Source: Asterias rubens
Lineage: Eukaryota; Echinodermata; Asteroidea; Forcipulatida; Asteriidae
DNA: 64,000 nt
Reading direction: 5' to 3'
NCBI RefSeq assembly: GCF_902459465.1
Contig: NC_047065.1
Span: forward strand, 8,315,521 to 8,379,520
Below the pieces are notes generated by a model. The model saw nothing but the letters and a program-made list of their open reading frames with translations, searched no databases and was not told the DNA's origin. Position 1 is the stretch's first letter. The number at the start of each line of letters is the position of its first letter. Positions 12,001-22,990 of this stretch are shown one piece after another. Position numbers and translations under genes: made by a program.

Positions 12001-14508
12001 AATGTTTATTGCATGTTCTTTAACGAACGATGTCTATCATTTAATCACCTTAAATTGCATTTGATAAAGAGAAATCGTTAGGTAAAATCAAAGCAAGGAA
12101 AAAGTTAAACCTGGAGCCCAATACAAGATCGACACTTACAGGAAGTGCCGACTTGATATCCAACCCGTTGCGCCACTGCGACGGTATGCTCCCACAAATT
12201 TCCAACTATTGCTCTTGCACGCATTGCGATTGCTATGCATTCAATCAATTGTTCACAACTTCACGTCCTTCTGGTAAAGCAGCCAGGCAACTCCATCGGA
12301 TTGTTCTTGCTCGGCCGGTTGGATTGACGATTTCCGATGCGGTCAAGGCCCATTGATTGGTTGCTTGTCACATGTGTGTTCGTTCTCGTCAATCCTTCGC
12401 TGCGGTCTACATAGAGTACTGTGCCGACCGCCACAAACCTCCCCTTCCTCCACCCTCTCCCCATCCTATTCTTGTCATTTTTTTTGTACATTGTTAGATC
12501 AGTGCAGATGAAAATATGAAAGAGGTTGTATCATGGATGGACAATTTTCTTGAAGTGCGTGGGTTGGTTTATTGGCCAAAACAACAAACCCAGTATACCC
12601 ATACACTGAATCTTCACTAGTATTAAGCAAAGGGAAAAATTTAAAATGTTGTTTGTGGAAAGCTCTTCCTGGATTTTCGAGGCAAATTGCATGCATGAAT
12701 TAACCTGACATTTCGATGACCCAATTCTTTTTGGATTAAGTTCAAGCTGCGGGTTACATATACATGTGTACTCAACATAGTATTCGGCCAATAGCAGATT
12801 GCCTTATAGACTATTTACGAAATCAAATATTTGCAGTTTTCCATGTTCATTTGATTCAACCTTTATCAGGCTTTAATATTGTGTTTCTTGTTCCTGTGTA
12901 TATTCTAGAGGACTGTTTTACAACATTGATGAAAACTTGCAGCACGGAGTTCATAAACGCAGTGAAGAAGTGGGGATCCAAACAAGGTGACGCTATGTGC
13001 CACAGCTTGCCAGTAAGTTCATGCAGTCTCAAAACCTCAACATAGATTCCATGTGCAAAATTGTTGTTACCAGTTACCCATAGTTTTGTTAAAGTTTATT
13101 TCAATGTAATCTAAAAATCAATTTGTACTGTGTGACAAAATTCACATTAGCAGACATAAATTGGCCTTTACTTGTTCACCGTATTCATAACATTGCGGTA
13201 TCACTAACACGCAACCCATATCCAATTTACATGAAGAATAATTGCTGCTCCTGTCCTCTGAATGACCTGTTCAGTTGTGTATTCATCCATTATTTAACAG
13301 CCAGTCTAAATTCACAGAATAATCGAAATATATGGAGTCGACCTCCAATGGACAAACAACATTGCAAGTCAAAGTTAATCATAGTCGTATAGCTAGAGTA
13401 TATACCAACACCATTGATTTTTCAGGGAACATGGTATTTTATTCATAACAAATACATTGCAAACCTGGAAAAGAAAACACTCCACTGCTGGCACTTCTGT
13501 TATCTTTATAACACATTGTTTATTTCAAAGTCTGGTGATTTTTTAAGCTCATTATTGGAAACTTTGTATCGTTCACAGGTTTACAAAAACTGTATTCAGC
13601 GTGAAAGAACGACATGTAGTACGGAGTCCGAGGGTGGCCAATCGCAAAGTTCCTTTGATGATGAAGTGAATTCTCTTATAACGCGATTTAGAAAGTCACT
13701 TTGTCAAGATACCCATTTTCCTAAAGTCCGACCATCAACATCAGCAGTCAGCACAAATATCATGCCAACATCAGCAGTATCAGACGCAGTTCAAGCTGGC
13801 ATTAGACAAGTCAGATCAGGAAGAAGACGTGAGTTGATGAACAAATTAATTTGGGATCAAAAGTTACTCTTCATGCATTCTTAGTATTTTCATTGAAAAA
13901 CCATTTTGTATGAATAAGCAGGCAGTTTTTCCGGTGGTTAATTTATTATTAAATTTGCTAAAAGAAGAACGTTGCATCCACTGGCTTGAAGCTATAAACA
14001 GTTGTAAACAAGCCTGCTTAAAGTTTAATTGGTAAACAACCGTTGACCAACAAGTTCTACATTATCTTCTAACTCTTTGTTCATGACAATGTCATAATCA
14101 ATGTGTCACTGCTTAAGGCATAGAGGGCAATATTGAATTTCTTATTCTTCCTCCATGAATTATGTGAGACCAACCTCATTAAAGTAATGCATGAATCAAA
14201 ATGATGGAAATTGAATACTAATTTTGCACCACTGTTCTTTGTGACCCACAGAGTCAAAGCGCTACAGAAGTCGGTTAAGAAGACAGAGTTGCATTGTGTC
14301 GACCATGAGGCCTTGTAACAACCAGTTTGTTTCTGCCTTACAAGGAGAAGATGAAGATCCATGCCACAGTCTTATTAAATACCGACAGTGTGTTCATAAG
14401 AGTACACGTCGATGCAGTGATCCCAACATACACGTCATCCAAAGGGCAATTAAGTTCCTCACTAAGGAACACAGACGAGTCAAGATTTGTTCCAAGCTGG
14501 ATAAGTAG
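8887..14508 (+). CDS. Secreted EF-hand protein with two six-cysteine modules (gene 1, five coding exons)
   Basis: Coding exons: 8887-9002, 11163-11380, 12909-13012, 13579-13828, 14252-14508. These total 945 nt (314 residues plus TAG), with matching phases at every GT-AG junction. Residues 1-20 form a signal peptide (MMYVSVITCLVCLVPILVRS). EF-hand loops are DQNGDGFITHNE (55-66) and DQDKDGRISRTE (87-98), both with canonical D/N, D, G, I and E positions. Module A has Cys 114, 122, 142, 151, 159, 188. Module B has Cys 243, 251, 267, 276, 284, 309. The spacing is the same (x7, variable, x8, x7, variable) and CHSLxxY is shared. Between them are a Ser/Thr/Ala linker and a basic stretch (225-240) ending RLRR, a furin-type site. 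Likely an extracellular calcium-binding precursor protein. I do not recognise the family. ATG 8887 and ATG 8890 are adjacent in frame; either could start. Confidence 0.85.
10074..10454. mobile_element. TTAA-type MITE (family A), copy 3
   Basis: In gene 1 intron 1. Left end TTAAAGGCAGTGGATACTAT, right end with a small deletion (CAATGGTCCAGTGTCTTTAA). The internal palindrome (GACCTCAAGTTTAGAATTTGAGGTC, split here by description only) sits at 10245-10269. Nearly full length. Confidence 0.9.
10613..10992. mobile_element. TTAA-type MITE (family D), copy 1
   Basis: In gene 1 intron 1. Starts TTAAAGATGCTATGTCAGAT and ends with the inverse, TCTGACATAGCATCTTTAA. Two further copies lie at 31007-31385 and 54386-54672. 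Non-coding. Confidence 0.9.
11163..11380 (+). CDS. Gene 1 coding exon 2 (EF-hand pair)
   Basis: Acceptor TTTAG ends at 11162, donor GTAAGA at 11381. Contains both EF-hands: helix-loop-helix segments with loops at residues 55-66 and 87-98. Each loop has Asp/Asn at positions 1, 3, 5, Gly 6, Ile 8 and Glu 12, so both should bind calcium. Phase 2 in, phase 1 out. Confidence 0.9.
12909..13012 (+). CDS. Gene 1 coding exon 3 (first half of Cys module A)
   Basis: Acceptor TTCTAG ends at 12908, donor GTAAGT at 13013. Encodes EDCFTTLMKTCSTEF onward to CHSLP with the first three cysteines of module A. Phase 1 in, phase 0 out. Confidence 0.85.
13579..13828 (+). CDS. Gene 1 coding exon 4 (second half of module A and linker)
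   Basis: Acceptor TTCACAG ends at 13578, donor GTGAGT at 13829. Encodes VYKNC...TTCSTE...FRKSLCQD, completing module A. A Ser/Thr/Ala/Pro linker follows with the short repeat TSAVS twice (about residues 200-214), then the start of the basic stretch VRSGRR. Phase 0 in, phase 1 out. Confidence 0.85.
14252..14508 (+). CDS. Gene 1 coding exon 5 (basic site and Cys module B)
   Basis: Acceptor CCACAG ends at 14251; stop TAG 14506-14508. Encodes QSKRYRSRLRRQ, then the whole of module B with six cysteines and a Lys/Arg-rich end (HRRVKICSKLDK). Unlike module A it has no internal intron. Confidence 0.85.
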
Positions 14509-14620
14509 AGGGCGCTCTACACAGTGTGTGTGGCAACACGAACTTTAAGATTGTGTGACAGAGGGCGCTATTTTTTTTATATACTGTGTGAATTTGCGGT
14601 GTCTTGCGAGACAGTGTGTA

Positions 14621-14659
14621 AATAAAGCAGACTGAGTGTGATCGATTGGAAACAATAAA
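14621..14659 (+). terminator. Gene 1 polyadenylation signals
   Basis: AATAAA occurs at 14621-14626 and again at 14654-14659, 113 and 146 bases after the stop codon. Either gives a short 3' UTR; a downstream T-rich stretch follows. Confidence 0.6.
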
Positions 14660-14669
14660 TGGCACTATT

Positions 14670-17600
14670 TCTGGTATGTTATTTATTAAAATATTTCTAA
14701 AAAGATCAAACGAATGTTCTGTCGTTTTTAAAATCATGATTCCAAAGTATCAACCCCTAAGTGCCAGTGTTCGGGAAAAAGGGGAAAAGAATAGAAAATG
14801 GTTTTAAAGAACCAATGTATTATGTACAGCATTTTTTAAATTTAGAGACCCCTTTTTACTTTTATATTAATGTACAAATATGTTTTTATACTGACAAGGT
14901 CATAATATTGTTTTAAGAGTGATTTCCCCATAGTATGATGTACATAATAATGTATGTAAAAACTTGAAAGCTGGTGTTATGGTACATAGTGTCTTTATAC
15001 TTTTGTCAAATATCGGCAGATTATGCTTATGTACAGTGTATAAATGATGTATAATATAAATTTATAACTGGGAAGTCAGTGGAAGATAACAACAAACAAA
15101 CAAATAAACAAACAGACAGACAGACAAACAAACAAACAAACAGACTAGACACATCAACACATGAAAGCTAGCAATCAAATTTTCCGTTCTCCCAAGAGTG
15201 TCTGAATTAGTGATAATTTCAGCCTTGGTTCGTCTGATCAAACTATTCCCAACATTTCTTTTGTAAAAAGCAGACTGAATTAATATTTATGAACATAGAT
15301 ATGATAAATTTAATCTTTATTTCAAATATATTTAACTTACTAAACCATGACTTGCCCAAAAGGCATTGCGTTAATTTGTTTTATGTATGAAAAAGATAAT
15401 TGGGTAATTTTAAGTACACGAACATTTTCCCTGTCAAGTCAAAAATAAGAATCGCAAATCCATTTGGATATCTTTAGTCGAACTGTTGCAATATTCTCTA
15501 TGCTAGATGGCTAATTCTACCAAACATACCCATATCGTTACAATTTGTAGTGCTTAACCACTCGCTGAGAAACCTCGCAACAAGAAACAAACAACTTTGG
15601 CAAAACAACTACCTCAGTTTTGTAAATACGAAAACCTTTAAAGTTAGTCTCCGACTAATTAAAAGCAATACTCTGTATATTACACTAATACACTTAAGAC
15701 AAAATAAATAAAATGATTTGATTTAGTTCACAATAGTCACCATTTCTTTTACTCACAATACATGTCGTGTTGAGCAACTGAACCAACGATAATTTCCGTT
15801 GCGATTTAAAACATTCGTTTGTGAACTTTTTCTTCTTTTTTGGCATAGCGTCTGATCAGAAAATACTCTTTTTTAACCAGTGTGCGTATAAAATTATAAC
15901 AAACTTTGGCTATTGCAGTCTGATTAATAATGTAAAAAAAAAAAAAAAAGTAATTTTGAATGCCTTAAAGTGTTAACATCGATTGGGGTATATAATTAGA
16001 TGACAAAAATTCCTGATTTTTTTGAGAAAAAAAATACTTGTGCATTGACCTTTATCTGGTACATTTTTGCTGTTTAATGTTTTATTATGTTTGCGTAGGA
16101 CGCACACCTTTTAACAAGTTTTACACTGCCATGTTCAATAAGAAGTCTATGTTTTAAAGTTTGTTTATAATAAGCATGTTGTATTCAAGGCTCCCAGGGT
16201 GTCTGTCAGTGATTGCTTCGTGGGCTAACTTATCACCAGTAAATTCAGTGTATTTTTATATTCAAAATGTTCAAGAACCTAAATTTGATGTCTGCGTCGC
16301 CCAAGATTGATTGACTGAGTCGCATTACAAATATTATGTTATTGACAATAATAATCGTACACGATTTCCGTCAACTATGTTTAAGTTATATAATACATTG
16401 TTCAAAGTATTAATACATGGAAAATAAATTTTAAAATATACTTAACTTTATTTTCTCTTTTCGTAGTTTTTCGTTTGACGTTTTTGTTTGAATAATGTTC
16501 CAGTGTATGATTTTACAATCTATTATGATAGATGATTTTCCAAGGCTCCTCTCAGTCAAGTAAATTGTCCCACCACCGCATCTCCTCTACGTTTAGATGA
16601 CTATTTTACAGCGGGTGTGGTTGGTGGGGTGGTGGGGAACTTGAGCAGTTCACAATAAAAAGATCTACTTAGTGTCACTCTTCAGAACGATAAAGTCAAA
16701 TGGCACATCATTTATATGGCACATCATTTATATAAACGTAGGCTACAACCTGTAAACGCAGGTCCAGCATGCTCCCGTCACAATTGTTTTAGTTTTTTTG
16801 CCCAAAATATCACTTTGAATTGAAAAATGTATTTAGAGAGTCGGTCACCAAATATAATGGATCAAATAAAGTGCCATCGATATAAAACGTTTGCTTTAAA
16901 ACCTACTAAACTAGTTGTGTGACGTTACTCTAGTGGTGAAGGTATAGATTATGTACCGAATCTACACTTAACTGTATATAATTCGATGCGAATCTACTCT
17001 TAACTTTATTGTCGATACAAATCTACAGTCGAGTGTTCAAACAAAAGTGATAGTTCAACAAAATGACTGTCTTTCCAGAAGTGACACGCTGTGAAAAAAA
17101 CTCAGCTGGAAACATGTTTCAATGTCCAAAAACATTTTCCAGTTAAACAAAATAATTTAGTAAGTAACATAATTTCAATGAAATTTTTTACTAGATAATG
17201 TTGCAAGCACTATAGAATAATATGCTATTGGGGTGGGGTGGGGATGGGGTGGGGGTGGGGGGTTACTTTAGAGTGTAGGTTTATGATAACCTTCGGCTGG
17301 TACATTCTTTCCACAAATCTACACTTTCTCGTCCATTAATTTCACCAAGCAAAATAATTGTACTTCGACAAATCTGAAATCTTTCAGTCCGGCTTGGCCG
17401 TAATTCCAAGAACTATATTAGGTGTCTATAGGCGATACTTTTTTGCTAACACAAAACACAATGTCCACAGATTTGCAGTTTGAAGATGAAAGATTCCCTT
17501 AAATGTTACTTACTGAGGTGCAGTAGGTTTTGAGAAAATGAGTAAAACAATGTCACAAAAATAAGTTTCGTCTCAGTTTAAGCTTGTAAAAACCATAGAG

Positions 17601-17816
17601 CTATATATATTGGTAAAAACGTATTAAACAGTTATGGTATGTTAAGTTATAATATCATAATACTGGTGAATACGCTAAAATAATTTTCGTCTCAGTTCAG
17701 ACGAATAATATTTTGTGACTTGTTTTTTACTCATTTCTGAAAAACTGCAGCACCTCAGTTAGTAGTTTGAAGGGAAACTTTCTATTATCAATATTGTCAA
17801 ACCGTGTAAGATGATT
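14670..17816. other. Intergenic, no gene; simple repeats and a G-rich tract
   Basis: Very AT-rich. A run of AAAC/AGAC tetranucleotides lies at about 15090-15146, poly-A near 15934-15948, and a tract of repeated G4 runs at 17230-17262. No coding exon is recognised. Confidence 0.5.
15090..15146 (+). repeat. (AAAC)n/(AGAC)n tetranucleotide repeat
   Basis: Imperfect alternation of AAAC and AGAC units with a central CAGACAGACAGACA block. A simple repeat with no other role seen. Confidence 0.85.
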
Positions 17817-18173
17817 TAAAGGGAAGGTACACGTTTGGTAATTACTCAAAACAAATATTAACTTAAAAACTGACTTGGTAACGAACATTGGACAGCTGCT
17901 CATAATATAAAACATTGTGGGAAACGACTCCCTCTGAAGTAACACAGTTTTTGAGAAAGAGGTAATTTATCACTAAAATAATAATACAAGACTTGCTAGA
18001 AGTCTTTTATTCTTTATCTGAAAGCACACAAATTCGCCCAACAAGGGTGTTTTTTCTTCGATGACCAATTGAGCCCAAATTTTCACAGGGTTGTTATTTT
18101 ATTGTTGTGATGGGATACACCAAGTGAGCAGACAGGTCTTTGACAAATACCAAACGTGTACCCTCCCTTTAAA
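17817..18173. mobile_element. TTAA-type MITE (family B), copy 1
   Basis: Starts TTTAAAGGGAAGGTACACGT and ends with the inverse, ACGTGTACCCTCCCTTTAAA. Internal parts (GACTCCCTCTGAAGTAAC, TTTTCACAGG, ACACCAAGTGAG) are shared with family A, so families A and B are related and differ mainly at their ends. The second copy is at 22618-22990. Confidence 0.85.
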
Positions 18174-18416
18174 GTAAGTCTGTGGACATAATTGAACAAG
18201 TAACAGAATCCTACGTAAGCAGGCTGGATTGGGCTTACCTACTACATAGTCACATTGATTATACCAGCAGGCACACACACGCCTTCAAGAAATAAATGGG
18301 CGCATAACGTCAAACATTGTATATCCTAAACATTGATTAAATTTGTGTTGGTTATAAAATAAGTTTTTGTTTTGTTACAGCCAAGCCAGCATGCAACCAA
18401 TCCATACCATCGCATG

Positions 18417-18641
18417 AGGGCGCTGTTTTGCTTTTGCTTACCACTAATAACGGCGACTTCGGCTACAGCTACGGCTAGATCGCGCGCGTCTGCTATTCTT
18501 CAACACTGGTAGACGCGCTGATCTAGACGTAGCTGTAGCCGAAGTCGTCGTTTCGGACACACGGCCTATGAAGCAGAACTTTGGAGTAGATGTTTTGAAA
18601 AAGGCACAGCGGAGACAAGAAGATCATTAGCGCCCTCTGTT
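18417..18641. mobile_element. Foldback element with long internal hairpin
   Basis: Outer ends GAGGGCGCT and AGCGCCCTC. Inside, ACTTCGGCTACAGCTACG at about 18450-18467 is answered by CGTAGCTGTAGCCGAAGT near 18528-18545, giving a strong hairpin whose arms extend through TAGATC and GTCT segments. A partly similar sequence (GGCTACGGCTAGAT) lies at about 28012-28025 just upstream of LONP2. Confidence 0.65.
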
Positions 18642-19335
18642 GGAGACTGATGACATGAGGACACACACAGGTAGATATAGTTTAGTCCCCTGACCAAAGA
18701 TTCCTTGACGTCTCTTGTTAAAATTCTTAGGTCAGGTATCACCCACGGTTAAAAATAAAGCATGACGCAACTTGTCAGGGTCGGGGGTCATCTCCAGGGA
18801 AACCATGTCTGCACTAGTTGCGATAACGTAACCCTCCTCCCGACGGCCGCCAGGCTGGAAGGTTACGAAATTATTTTGATCGGCAATTAATGACAATCTG
18901 GTTCAATCAACGCGTATAAATTTCGACAGCTAGTCACCAGATTGGCCCCATTTTTAGCACTTTCAAAAATCATGAAACTTGATCCTCAATCGATGTCTAA
19001 TGAACACTCAAGTCAAAACACCTTTGAAAAAATATTTTTGATGAAAAAGGACAAAAACTTACCAGATCCCGGAGCGATTTCACAGGTTTATATATTTTGA
19101 ACTTGTCGCATCGCTATGCAAACACCTTTTTAGGCACACCGCCTGCATTTGCTTTAAATAACAATAGCTGGCATAAAAACTCCTGGATCTACGGCCGACA
19201 GGACTGACATTATGATTCCATACCGAACATCAACGATACTGTCCGAATGTTGACGACAACACGCACGGAGCATTTCGGATAACTTCGAAAAAGGAGGAAT
19301 TCCTCCTTGTTTTGGTCACGTGATTTTGGGTGATA

Positions 19336-20033
19336 CCGGTGTGGAGGCCTCAGCGCTCCGGCGGTCTCAGAGCTCCAGGCGACGTCACCGGAGATTTCGG
19401 CACGCAGTAATCACGGTCTCAGATCTCTGGCGTGCCAAGCTCTCCGGGATGACGTAGCATGCTGTCGTTGCGGGTGTGAGTCCCCGTCCCCCCCCTTACC
19501 GCCACGAATAAATCTTCGAGACCTGTTTTGTTATCGTACGAGTGCTTTTTCGAGGGGCAACCCAAAACCCTTGTCTGACTTTCAGAAAAAAACTTCTTTG
19601 TAATTCCCACTCCTCAAATACTTATTTAAACGTGATTTTTTTCACAATACTGTCGCATACGCTCCACTCGTTCACCACACGATATGGGCGCCGCCATGAC
19701 AGCTACGAGAGTAGACGTGTGGACAAGTCGTTTATGGTCCCACGCGGTGAGATAGTCGAGTTGCAGCGAACTGCTAGTTGCGCGACTACTACGAGCTGTC
19801 TGGAGTCGGGCAGCGCAGTAGTTGCCCAACCAGCAGTTCGCGCGCGGATAGCACCGCTGCAACTCGACTATCTCACCGCGTGGGACAATAAACGACTTGT
19901 CCCTAAGTCTACCACGAGAGTGTACTCCGCACGGCGCTTAAATCGACTACTTTCACCTGGTGTGACGTAATACTACCGTATTTGGTAATCTGGAGCTCTG
20001 AGACCGCCGGAGCTCCGAGACCGCCACACCGGA
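19336..20033. mobile_element. Large nested foldback element
   Basis: Outer arms: CCGGTGTGGAGGC...GCGGTCTCAGAGCTCC on the left, GGAGCTCTGAGACCGC...GGCGGTGTGG-type sequence inverted on the right (19972-20033). Inner arms: GTCCCACGCGGTGAGATAGT (19738-19757) is answered by ACTATCTCACCGCGTGGGAC near 19868-19887. Reading frames of up to 142 codons across it are by-products of GC-rich palindromes. Non-coding foldback transposon. Confidence 0.7.
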
Positions 20034-20257
20034 CCCTAAATTCGACAGAGCCTAGTCGGAGATTTTTGGGTCTGGGAACCAGACTAAGGTAGATACACAT
20101 TGGTTTTGAATTCTACAAGGTTTTGAAAACTGATTCGTATCACGCAGGTACATCAAATAAAGAACACTATATTGGTCAATTAATTAGCAACAGTGCAGCA
20201 GTCGATGTAGCTTACCCAGATTTCCGCCAAGCATTTGACTCGGTACCACATCAATGA

Positions 20258-20873
20258 TGTTAAAGACACTAGACACTATTGGTAATTGTCAAAGACTAGT
20301 CTTCACACTGTGTGTATATCAACATATGCATAAAATAACACACCTGTGAAAATTTGAAGTTGCGAGATAATAATGACAGAAAACCTCAACACTTTTAGTT
20401 CAAAAAGTAAAATAAATGTAAAAAATATGATGGTTCAATGATATCAACACAACACCGTAGATATCACAAGGCATGACAGAACACCCACACCCCCTTGAAG
20501 AAACGGGGGGCTTGAGCCCCCCCCCCCCCCCATAAGGGTCCCCCCAAAAGAACAAAAGAAAAACGGGGGAGAAAGAGGGAAGGAAAGATGAAGAAAGGAA
20601 AAAATAATAATGGGGACTTTGTTGTGAGCGACTTTGCTGGGGGGCGACTTTGTAGTGGGCGACTTTGCTGGGGGCGACTTTGTTGTGGGCGACTTTGCTG
20701 GGGGGCGAGATGACTGGTATTCCCACAATGTTTTCTCAAAAAGTAAAACATTTCATGGACTAATATTTCAGGAGAAGTCTTTCACCATTACCTCTGTAAA
20801 CCCTGTAAATTATTTGTAAATCTGTGAACTTTTTTTTGTTTATGTACCGAAAGTGTATAAAGGGCTTTAACAC
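20258..20873. mobile_element. Chimeric MITE remnant (family A left end, family C right end)
   Basis: 20260-20397 is the family A terminus (TTAAAGACACTAGACACTAT, then the ACACACCTGTGAAAATTTGA segment) and 20726-20873 is the family C terminus (TTTCTCAAAAAGTAAAACAT to GTGTATAAAGGGCTTTAA). Between them are a poly-C run (about 20515-20530) and a G-rich minisatellite. Likely recombination between two related elements. Confidence 0.6.
20618..20708 (+). repeat. GCGACTTTG minisatellite
   Basis: About six tandem units of GGGCGACTTTGYTGKG, alternating between GTTGTG and GCTGGGG variants so that the real period is about 31 bp. Gly-Asp-Phe and Ser-Pro-type frames through it are low-complexity artefacts. 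Confidence 0.85.
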
Positions 20874-22033
20874 AACTTTTGTTCAAGATGGCCCTCATAG
20901 CATTACACATGGTACAAATTGGGCACATCCAAACTCACCCCCAACATCAGACCAGATGCTTGGCAATTCTTCACCCAATAGAAGACTAAAATAAAGTTGG
21001 CAATAATAACACTGCAGATACTAATTTCACACACCATAATTAATTGATTCATCTATTCACTTTTAATTTTCTACTCATCATTTGGTTCTAGCAAATTTAT
21101 CCAATCCTGCATCACTGATCACAACTTCAGAGGCAACCTTAGTTAACTGTTTATTCACATTCCACTCATCAAAACACATATATTAGTAACAAAAGCTTTA
21201 TTTTGAAAAAATACCACTTCCAGGTGACTTTAATTTTTCACAATTTTACTGCAGCTTGTTCCAAGATATTTTGTTTTCTATAGATTTATTAATCTTTATT
21301 CTTTTGGAAAACATCCTTGTTTGATTTGGACAAGGTTAACGTTATCAATTGGTGAGTTATTCATACTTCTAGACACAGGGGAGCCTTATAGTTTCTAGAA
21401 GTAAGTTATTCACAGCTACTTTTCACACACGAACAGATACGTTTTACAAAACTGCCGTTCTGACAGACTCGCTACTTACGACGTGTTTCTCTGTTTAGGG
21501 AGGGTTACAAGTAGAGGACCCACCCTTCAAGTAGATTCTTTGCTTGGCAAGTCAAACCACACAAAATGTATCTATTCTAGGGCCATGTTTACATCGCGCG
21601 CAGACATGGCAGAGTATAAAACACTACAAAATTTGTCTCGTTCTTTCTTCATGATTTGACACCTTGGTGACATATCCTACGTTACATGACGAACCACGAT
21701 ATACCGTTCAACTTCAAGGAAGTACCAGTGAATTTACGGACGCGAATTTCGACAGAAGAAGTTTTTAAAAAACAAAGATTTACCTGTTCTTGGTCATTTA
21801 GAACTGCGTCATAGGTTCCATGTCCCTTACCAGCTTACAAGATGGCGACTGCAAAAAAATTCTCTTTGTTCAGTCATAGAAAAAGAGTCTATAAACGGTC
21901 TTTTGTAAACCAGCCCAGCGCACCTAGAAAAAGTAGAACACACTTTTCATGTGGTGAGAGGAATATAGACTGGTGCGCACTTCGTGATTCGCGAGCTTCG
22001 CAGTGTGACGTGTGGATGGTGCTCATGCTAACG
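20874..22033. other. Intergenic, no gene seen
   Basis: AT-rich with scattered stops. AAGATGGCGACT at about 21839-21850 looks like a start-codon context, but the 87-codon frame behind it runs into a MITE and has no recognisable domain or splice partner. Confidence 0.45.
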
Positions 22034-22153
22034 AGGTGCGTTCGTTTAGCTTCCCTGGGTCGACCCAGGGTTGACGGGTTGTTTTCCCAGGACAAACGTG
22101 GGTAATAAAAAAAACGCCGCAAACCGGGGTCGATCCGGGGAAGCTAAACGAAC
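22034..22153. mobile_element. GTTCGTTTAGC-type MITE, copy 1
   Basis: Left end GTGCGTTCGTTTAGCTTCCC then TGGGTCGACCC; right end is the inverse, GGTCGATCCGGGGAAGCTAA ACGAAC. Other copies are at 52341-52582 and 61262-61408, with an end fragment at 55830-55860. Confidence 0.8.
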
Positions 22154-22617
22154 ATTAATTTGTTCATCACTGAGATCATTTTTTGCTTAGTAATAGAAAG
22201 TTTGTGTGCTTTATATAACAGGCTTTACGAAGTTGGGCCCAGGTGACTTGCCTCCGTGTTTTTGTCCTCATTTTGTTTATAGGACCCGAATGTGTTTTTT
22301 TAACGGGCGAGCTAAAAAACACTATTTCTACCTCCACGCTAAAACTGATTTAATATGGCTTATAACCCCCCCCCCCTATCATTCTTTACAATGTTACGCC
22401 AACAATGAGCCCGTGTAAAAACAAAAAAGTTAAATGAAAATGCATGCTGGACGTGACACCCTTATTTTGTTTTGTTTTGTTTTGTTTCGCCTCTTTGGCC
22501 TAGTGGGCTTACCCGTTTATATTTAGGCTACTATGACATTTGTGAACGATTCGATTCCTGGCCCGACATTGAGAAAAATAGTAGAGTTTTGTTTAAAAGT
22601 TTTGGCCCCAAATATTT

Positions 22618-22990
22618 TTAAAGGGAAGGTACACGTTTGGTAATTACCCGAAACAAATAATATTAACTTAAAACTGACCTGGTAACGAGCATTGGAGAGC
22701 TGTTGCTAGTCTGAAACCTTGTGAGAAACGGCTCCCTCTGAAGTAGCAAAGCTTTTGAGAAATAAGTGATTTCTCACTAAAATAAAAAAAAGACTTCGGG
22801 CCAGAAGTCTTTTATTCCTATCAGAAAACACACAAATTCGTCCAACAAGGGTGTTTTTTCTCTTACCATTTTCTCGCAATTTCGATGACCAATTTAGCTC
22901 AAATTTTCACAGGCTCGTTATTTTACGCTTATGTTGGGATACACCAAGTGAGAAGACTGGTCTTAGACAATTACCAATAGTGTACCTTCG
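22618..22990. mobile_element. TTAA-type MITE (family B), copy 2
   Basis: Starts TTAAAGGGAAGGTACACGTT. The right terminus is truncated just after AATAGTGTACCTTCG, so the last few bases of the inverted repeat are missing. Most of the interior matches copy 1 (17817-18173). Confidence 0.8.

Noticed and set aside
19542..19970. 142-codon + strand frame
   Set aside because: Explained by GC-rich palindromic arms of the foldback element at 19336-20033.
21842..22105. 87-codon frame with a good AAGATGGCG start context
   Set aside because: Runs into a MITE, has no domain and no splice donor in frame; AAGATGGCG alone is a common motif.
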